Source of the DNA: Limnomonas spitsbergensis
Lineage: Eukaryota > Chlorophyta > Chlorophyceae > Chlamydomonadales
DNA length: 64,000 nucleotides
Direction of reading: 5' to 3'
NCBI GenBank assembly: GCA_037349105.1
Contig: JAYJMM010000095.1
Location: forward strand, 1,426,001 to 1,490,000
The notes below the pieces were generated by a model that was given only the letters and a program-made list of their open reading frames with translations, was not told the origin of the DNA and made no database searches. Of this stretch, positions 56,396 through 64,000 are shown in pieces. Both the position numbers and the translations under genes were made by a program. The number at the start of each line of letters is the position of its first letter. The stretch's first letter is position 1.

Positions 56396-57021
56396 AAGAT
56401 GACATGAAGAGCATCCAACAAACATGACAAACTGGTTGCGTCAGAAGATCCATACACGATGTTGACTACTTAGTTCGTAACTGACAGGGAACATGGATTT
56501 TTGGATGGCAGTTGATTGCAGTGATGAGCATAGGGTATTCATCCGCACTCCCATGCGTGCAATCTCTGAACCAGCATGGGATGGGATGGTAGTATTCACA
56601 TGCCATGGTACGCTGGAGTTGAAGGCATTATTGTTACATGGTTCTTTAAATCCATTTGTGCGCTGTAGATGATGCGCTCCTCTTATTCCATCTGCCGTCC
56701 AGTTCGTGACACGATAAGCGAGGGCTGGTTCACCAGTTGGGGTGTTGCGATTTCCGTCTTAGTCGAATCTACTACGGTAGTAAAAATCGTCCAATCTGAA
56801 GTGCGGGGAATGCAATAGCCTGTATGAGAAAAAGATACGTCGGATTCCGAGGAACACCTATGCCGAGGAAAAGTGGGGAGATCCGACGTTCAGCTACAAG
56901 AAACGGCTGTTGAGAATGCTGTACAGCGACAGCGAGCTCCACACTGTTCGCTGTTCGTTTTAGCACAAAATCGACAGCCGATCTGCTCATACTGTCGAAA
57001 GCGACAGCCTGTCGCTTCCTG
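56396..57021. other. Sub-terminal unique region (right)
   Basis: No supported gene. Near the end it contains several CTGTCG/CGACAG motifs (56920-57040), as on the left side of the element. Confidence 0.5.
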
Positions 57022-57100
57022 TTGTCGAAAGCGACAGCACGCCGAAAGTAGCCTAGGGACACAGCGAAAACGACTTTCCCCCTACCGTCGGACCCCTCTA
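57022..57100 (-). repeat. Right terminal inverted repeat
   Basis: The reverse complement begins TAGAGGGGTCCGACGG and shares CGCTGTGTCCCTAGGC and TACTTTCG with the left end. It is followed outward by the second CCTGAAC copy (57101-57107) and satellite monomers. Confidence 0.85.
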
Positions 57101-60100
57101 CCTGAACATCATGCAGCAGTAGTCCCTGAACATTATGCAGCAGTAGTCCTTGAACATGGTGCAGCAGTAGTCCTTGAACATGGTGCAGCAGTAGTCCCTG
57201 AACATTATGCAGCAGTAGTCCCTGAACATGGTGCAGCAGTAGTCCTTGAACATGTTGCGCAGTAGTACCTGAACATCATGCAGAAGTAGTCCATGCACAT
57301 CATGCAGAAGTAGTCCATGCACATCATGCAGCAGTAGTCCCTGAACATTATGCAGCAGTAGTCCTTGAACATGGTGCAGCAGTAGTCCCTGAACATGGTG
57401 CAGCAGTAGTCCCTGAACATTATGCAGCAGTAGTCCTGAACATTATGCAGCAGTAGTCCCTGAACATGGTGCAACAGTAGTACCTGAACATGGTGCAGCA
57501 GTAGTCCCTGAACATGGTGCAGCAGTAGTCCCTGAACATGGTGCAGCAGTAGTCCTTGAACATGGTGCGCAGTAGTCCTTGAACATGGTGCAGCAGTAGT
57601 CCCTGAACATGGTGCGCAGTAGTCCCTGAACATTATGCAACAGTAGTCCCTGAACATGGTGCAGCAGTAGTCCCTGAACATGGTGCGCAGAAGTCCCTAA
57701 ACATGGTGTGCAATAATTACTGAACATGGTACAGCAGTAGTCCCTGAACATCATGCAGAAGTAGTCCATGCACATCATGCATCAGTAGTCCCTGAACATC
57801 ATGCAACAGTAGTCCTGAACATCATGCAGTAGTAGTCCCTGAACATGGTGCAGCAGTAGTCCTTGAACATGGTGCAGCAGTAGTCCCTCAACATGGTGCA
57901 GGAGTAGTCCCTGAACATGGTGCAGCAGTAGTCCTTGAACATGGTGCAGCAGTAGTCCCTGAACATGGTGCGCAGTAGTCCTTGGACATCATGCAGCAGT
58001 AGTCCCTGAACATCATGCAGCAGTAGTCCCTGAACATGGTGCGCAGTAGTCCTTGCAGCAGTAGTCCCTGAACATGGTGCGCAGTAGTCCCTGAACATTA
58101 TGCAGCAGTAGTCCCTGAACATGGTGCGCAGTAGTCCCTGAACATCATGCAGCAGTAGTCCCTGAACATTATGCAGCAGTAGTCCTTGAACATGGTGCAG
58201 CAGTAATCCTTGAACATGGTGCGCAGTAGTCCTTGGACATCATGCAGCAGTAGTCCCTGAACATGGTGCAGCAGTAGTCCCTGAACATGGTGCGCAGTAG
58301 TCCTTGAACATGGTGCAGCAGTAGTCCCTGAACATGGTGCGCAGTAGTCCTTGGACATCATGCAGCAGTAGTCCCTGAACATTATGCAGTAGTAGTCCCT
58401 GAACATGGTGCAGCAGTAGTCCTTGAACATGGTGCAGCAGTAGTCCTTGAACATGGTGCGCAGTAGTCCTTGGACATCATGCAGCAGTAGTCCCTGAACA
58501 TGGTGCAGCGAAGTCCCTGAACATGGTGCGCAGTAGTCCCTGAACATCATGCAACAGTAGTCCTGAACATCATGCAGCAGTAGTCCCTGAACATCATGCA
58601 GCAGTAGTCCATGCACATCATGCAGAAGTAGTCCATGCACATCATGCATCAGTAGTCCCTGAACATCATGCAACAGTAGTCCTGAACATCATGCAGCAGT
58701 AGGTCCTGAACATTATGCAGCAGTAGTCCTGAACATCATGCAGCAGTAGTCCCTGAACATGGTGCAGCAGTAGTCCTTGAACATGGTGCAGCAGTAGTCC
58801 TTGAACATGGTGCAGCAGTAGTCCCTGAACATGGTGCAGCAGTAGTCCTTGAACATGGTGCAGCAGTAGTCCTTGAACATGGTGCAGCAGTAGTCCCTGA
58901 ACATGGTGCAGCAGTAGTCCCTGAACATGGTGCGCAGTAGTCTTTGAACATCATGCAGCAGTAGTCCTTGAACATGGTGCAGCAGTAGTCCCTGAACATT
59001 ATGCAACAGTAGTCCTTGAACATTATGCAACAGTAGTCCCTGAACATGGTGCAGCAGTAGTCCCTGAACATGGTGCAGCAGTAGTCCATGCACATCATGC
59101 AGAAGTAGTCCATGCACATCATGCATCAGTAGACCCTGAACATCATGCAACAGTAGTCCTGAACATCATGCAGCAGTAGTCCCTGAACATCATGCAGCAG
59201 TAGTCCATGCACATCATGCAGAAGTAGTCCATGCACATCATGCATCAGTAGACCCTGAACATCATGCAACAGTAGTCCTGAACATCATGCAGCAGTAGTC
59301 CCTGAACATTATGCAACAATAGTCCTGAACATCACTCATGCAGCAGTAGTCCCTGAACATTATGCAGCAGTAGTCCTTGAACATGGTGCAGCAGTAGTCC
59401 TTGAACATGGTGCAGCAGTAGTCCATGAACATTATGCAGCAGTAGTCCCTGAACATGGTGCAGCAGTAGTCCTTGAACATGGTGCAGCAGTAGTCCTTGA
59501 ACATGGTGCGCAGTAGTTCTTGGACATCATGCAGCAGTAGTCCCTGAACATGGTGCAGCAGTATTCCCTGAACATGGTGCAGCAGTAGTCCCTGAACATG
59601 GTGCAGCAGTAGTCCCTGAACATGGTGGGCAATAGTCCCTGAACATCATGCAGCAGTAGTCCCTTAACATGGTGCGCAGTAGTCCCTGAACATGGTGTGC
59701 AATAGTCCCTGAACATGGTGCAGCAGTAGTCCATGCACATGGTGCGCAGTAGTCCTTGGACATCATGCAGCAGTAGTCCCTGAACATGGTGCAGCAGTAG
59801 TCCCTGAACATGGTGCAGCAGTAGTCCCTGAACATCATGCAACAGTAGTCCTGAACATCATGCAGCAGTAGTCCCTGAACATGGTGCAGCAGTAGTCCTG
59901 AACATCATGCAGCAGTAGTCCCTTAACATGGTGCGCAGTAGTCCCTGAACATGGTAAGCAATAGTCCCTGAACATGGTGCAGCAGTAGTCCATGCACATC
60001 ATGCAGAAGTAGTCCATGCACATTATGCAGCAGTAGTCCTGAACAGCATGCAGCAGTAGTCCCTGAACATTATGCAGCAGTAGTCCTTGAACATGGTGCA

Positions 60101-63100
60101 GCAGTAATCCTTGAACATGGTGCAGCAGTAGTCCCTGAACATGGTGCAGCAGTAGTCCCTGAACATGGTGCAGCAGTAGTCCTTGAACATGGTGCGCAGT
60201 AGTCCTTGGACATCATGCAGCAGTAGTCCCTGAACATGGTGCAGCAGTAGTCCCTGAACATCATGCAACAGTAGTCCTGAACATCATGCAGCAGTAGTCC
60301 TGAACATCATGCAGCAGTAGTCCATGCACATCATGCAGAAGTAGTCCATGCACATCATGCATCAGTAGACCCTGAACATCATGCAACAGTAGTCCTGAAC
60401 ATCATGCAGCAGTAGTCCCTGAACATTATGCAGCAGTAGTCCTGAACATCATGCAGCAGTAGTCCCTGAACATTATGCAGCAGTAGTCCTTGAACATGGT
60501 GCAGCAGTAGTCCTTGAACATGGTGCAGCAGTAGTCCCTGAACATTATGCAGCAGTAGTCCCTGAACATGGTGCAGCAGTAGTCCCTGAACATGGTGCAG
60601 CAGTAGTCCCTGAACATGGTGCAGCAGTAGTCCCTGAACATGGTGCAGCAGTAGTCCTTGAACATGGTGCGCAGTAGTCCTTGAACATGGTGCAGCAGTA
60701 GTCCCTGAACATGGTGCGCAGTAGTCCCTGAACATTATGCAACAGTAGTCCCTGAACATGGTGCAGCAGTAGTCCCTGAACATGGTGCGCAGAAGTCCCT
60801 AAACATGGTGTGCAATAATTACTGAACATGGTACAGCAGTAGTCCCTGAACATCATGCAGAAGTAGTCCATGCACATCATGCATCAGTAGTCCCTGAACA
60901 TCATGCAACAGTAGTCCTGAACATCATGCAGTAGTAGTCCCTGAACATGGTGCAGCAGTAGTCCTTGAACATGGTGCAGCAGTAGTCCCTCAACATGGTG
61001 CAGGAGTAGTCCCTGAACATGGTGCAGCAGTAGTCCTTGAACATGGTGCAGCAGTAGTCCCTGAACATGGTGCGCAGTAGTCCTTGGACATCATGCAGCA
61101 GTAGTCCCTGAACATCATGCAGCAGTAGTCCCTGAACATGGTGCGCAGTAGTCCTTGCAGCAGTAGTCCCTGAACATGGTGCGCAGTAGTCCCTGAACAT
61201 TATGCAGCAGTAGTCCCTGAACATGGTGCGCAGTAGTCCCTGAACATCATGCAGCAGTAGTCCCTGAACATTATGCAGCAGTAGTCCTTGAACATGGTGC
61301 AGCAGTAATCCTTGAACATGGTGCGCAGTAGTCCTTGGACATCATGCAGCAGTAGTCCCTGAACATGGTGCAGCAGTAGTCCCTGAACATGGTGCGCAGT
61401 AGTCCTTGAACATGGTGCAGCAGTAGTCCCTGAACATGGTGCGCAGTAGTCCTTGGACATCATGCAGCAGTAGTCCCTGAACATTATGCAGTAGTAGTCC
61501 CTGAACATGGTGCAGCAGTAGTCCTTGAACATGGTGCAGCAGTAGTCCTTGAACATGGTGCGCAGTAGTCCTTGGACATCATGCAGCAGTAGTCCCTGAA
61601 CATGGTGCAGCGAAGTCCCTGAACATGGTGCGCAGTAGTCCCTGAACATCATGCAACAGTAGTCCTGAACATCATGCAGCAGTAGTCCCTGAACATCATG
61701 CAGCAGTAGTCCATGCACATCATGCAGAAGTAGTCCATGCACATCATGCATCAGTAGTCCCTGAACATCATGCAACAGTAGTCCTGAACATCATGCAGCA
61801 GTAGGTCCTGAACATTATGCAGCAGTAGTCCTGAACATCATGCAGCAGTAGTCCCTGAACATGGTGCAGCAGTAGTCCTTGAACATGGTGCAGCAGTAGT
61901 CCTTGAACATGGTGCAGCAGTAGTCCCTGAACATGGTGCAGCAGTAGTCCTTGAACATGGTGCAGCAGTAGTCCTTGAACATGGTGCAGCAGTAGTCCCT
62001 GAACATGGTGCAGCAGTAGTCCCTGAACATGGTGCGCAGTAGTCTTTGAACATCATGCAGCAGTAGTCCTTGAACATGGTGCAGCAGTAGTCCCTGAACA
62101 TTATGCAACAGTAGTCCTTGAACATTATGCAACAGTAGTCCCTGAACATGGTGCAGCAGTAGTCCCTGAACATGGTGCAGCAGTAGTCCATGCACATCAT
62201 GCAGAAGTAGTCCATGCACATCATGCATCAGTAGACCCTGAACATCATGCAACAGTAGTCCTGAACATCATGCAGCAGTAGTCCCTGAACATCATGCAGC
62301 AGTAGTCCATGCACATCATGCAGAAGTAGTCCATGCACATCATGCATCAGTAGACCCTGAACATCATGCAACAGTAGTCCTGAACATCATGCAGCAGTAG
62401 TCCCTGAACATTATGCAACAATAGTCCTGAACATCACTCATGCAGCAGTAGTCCCTGAACATTATGCAGCAGTAGTCCTTGAACATGGTGCAGCAGTAGT
62501 CCTTGAACATGGTGCAGCAGTAGTCCATGAACATTATGCAGCAGTAGTCCCTGAACATGGTGCAGCAGTAGTCCTTGAACATGGTGCAGCAGTAGTCCTT
62601 GAACATGGTGCGCAGTAGTTCTTGGACATCATGCAGCAGTAGTCCCTGAACATGGTGCAGCAGTATTCCCTGAACATGGTGCAGCAGTAGTCCCTGAACA
62701 TGGTGCAGCAGTAGTCCCTGAACATGGTGGGCAATAGTCCCTGAACATCATGCAGCAGTAGTCCCTTAACATGGTGCGCAGTAGTCCCTGAACATGGTGT
62801 GCAATAGTCCCTGAACATGGTGCAGCAGTAGTCCATGCACATGGTGCGCAGTAGTCCTTGGACATCATGCAGCAGTAGTCCCTGAACATGGTGCAGCAGT
62901 AGTCCCTGAACATGGTGCAGCAGTAGTCCCTGAACATCATGCAACAGTAGTCCTGAACATCATGCAGCAGTAGTCCCTGAACATGGTGCAGCAGTAGTCC
63001 TGAACATCATGCAGCAGTAGTCCCTTAACATGGTGCGCAGTAGTCCCTGAACATGGTAAGCAATAGTCCCTGAACATGGTGCAGCAGTAGTCCATGCACA

Positions 63101-64000
63101 TCATGCAGAAGTAGTCCATGCACATTATGCAGCAGTAGTCCTGAACAGCATGCAGCAGTAGTCCCTGAACATTATGCAGCAGTAGTCCTTGAACATGGTG
63201 CAGCAGTAATCCTTGAACATGGTGCAGCAGTAGTCCCTGAACATGGTGCAGCAGTAGTCCCTGAACATGGTGCAGCAGTAGTCCTTGAACATGGTGCGCA
63301 GTAGTCCTTGGACATCATGCAGCAGTAGTCCCTGAACATGGTGCAGCAGTAGTCCCTGAACATCATGCAACAGTAGTCCTGAACATCATGCAGCAGTAGT
63401 CCTGAACATCATGCAGCAGTAGTCCATGCACATCATGCAGAAGTAGTCCATGCACATCATGCATCAGTAGACCCTGAACATCATGCAACAGTAGTCCTGA
63501 ACATCATGCAGCAGTAGTCCCTGAACATTATGCAGCAGTAGTCCTGAACATCATGCAGCAGTAGTCCCTGAACATTATGCAGCAGTAGTCCTTGAACATG
63601 GTGCAGCAGTAGTCCTTGAACATGGTGCAGCAGTAGTCCCTGAACATTATGCAGCAGTAGTCCCTGAACATGGTGCAGCAGTAGTCCCTGAACATGGTGC
63701 AGCAGTAGTCCCTGAACATGGTGCAGCAGTAGTCCCTGAACATGGTGCAGCAGTAGTCCTTGAACATGGTGCGCAGTAGTCCTTGAACATGGTGCAGCAG
63801 TAGTCCCTGAACATGGTGCGCAGTAGTCCCTGAACATTATGCAACAGTAGTCCCTGAACATGGTGCAGCAGTAGTCCCTGAACATGGTGCGCAGAAGTCC
63901 CTAAACATGGTGTGCAATAATTACTGAACATGGTGCAGCAGTAGTCCCTGAACATCATGCAGAAGTAGTCCATGCACATCATGCATCAGTAGTCCCTGAA
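57101..64000. repeat. 24-bp satellite array, right part (continues past the window)
   Basis: Same monomer family as 37205-43122, about 285 copies in the window. Higher-order period 3102 bp: blocks at 57799, 58098, 58713, 59262 and 60379 recur at 60901, 61200, 61815, 62364 and 63481 with near identity. The array runs to the window edge. The block order is like that of the left array, so both were probably one array before the TIR element inserted. Confidence 0.95.

Larger units (their letters stand above)
43130..57100. mobile_element. 13,971-bp TIR-bounded element inserted in the 24-bp satellite
   Basis: The ends TAGAGGGGTCCGAC...GTCGGACCCCTCTA are inverted repeats of about 70 bp that also share CGCTGTGTCCCTAGGC and TACTTTCG. 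The 24-bp satellite stops and resumes exactly at these ends with a 7-bp duplication. TAGAG fits the YARNG terminal pattern of hAT elements, but 7 bp is short of their usual 8. No transposase was recognised. The interior is a 20-bp array, a foldback, a 34-bp satellite and a dioxygenase-like gene. It may be a non-autonomous composite mobilised in trans. Confidence 0.72.

Noticed and set aside
55985..56457. Pro/Leu/Cys-rich minus-strand frames of 87-167 codons
   Set aside because: Translation of a purine-rich minisatellite; the frames overlap each other and have no coding signature.

Overview
The window reads as nuclear DNA of a starch-making green alga, most likely a chlorophycean (Chlamydomonas/Haematococcus-like). 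The grounds are GC-rich, alanine-rich coding exons broken by short GT-AG introns, a starch-binding (CBM20) protein with Rubisco-binding motifs, TGTAA polyadenylation-type signals, a Dualen/RandI-like retrotransposon remnant and very large amounts of satellite DNA. The species cannot be named from the sequence.

Layout. (1) 1-9807: host DNA with one well-supported ten-exon plus-strand gene (1546-9107, 1232 aa). It has an N-terminal CBM20 domain and two WRxx[LI]-type motifs in an Ala-rich tail, resembling the SAGA class of pyrenoid proteins that link Rubisco to starch. (2) 9808-30672: a single 20,865-bp Ty3/Gypsy-type retrotransposon on the minus strand, flanked by the 4-bp duplication CCAG. Coding order is Gag, zinc knuckles and an aspartic-protease-like motif, a very long linker, PHD/zinc fingers, RT, RNase H, a C5 cytosine DNA methyltransferase, DDE integrase, and a C-terminal PHD finger. 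Its repeats are not ordinary LTRs: an 855-bp repeat (segments A and B) is arranged A-B, A-B, A, internal region, B. This is a split-direct-repeat layout, with ends TGTC...GACA carrying imperfect inverted hairpins. A self-complementary primer-binding site and a purine tract define the internal region. Six same-direction +1 frame changes and four in-frame stops, all TAG, interrupt the polyprotein.

(3) 30673-37204: host flank with scattered exons of coiled-coil proteins, a degraded Dualen/RandI-like fragment (minus strand) and a decayed cysteine-rich ORF. (4) 37205-64000: a 24-bp satellite with higher-order repeats (about 2994 bp on the left, 3102 bp on the right). It is interrupted at 43130-57100 by a 13,971-bp segment with inverted terminal repeats and a 7-bp flanking duplication. 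That segment carries its own 20-bp and 34-bp satellites, a foldback palindrome and a minus-strand multi-exon gene for a 2-oxoglutarate/Fe(II) dioxygenase-like protein; no transposase was recognised.

The most unusual content is the methyltransferase/PHD-bearing retroelement with split repeats, and the large satellite-rich TIR element with dioxygenase cargo. All functional statements rest on motif reading by eye; no database search was possible.
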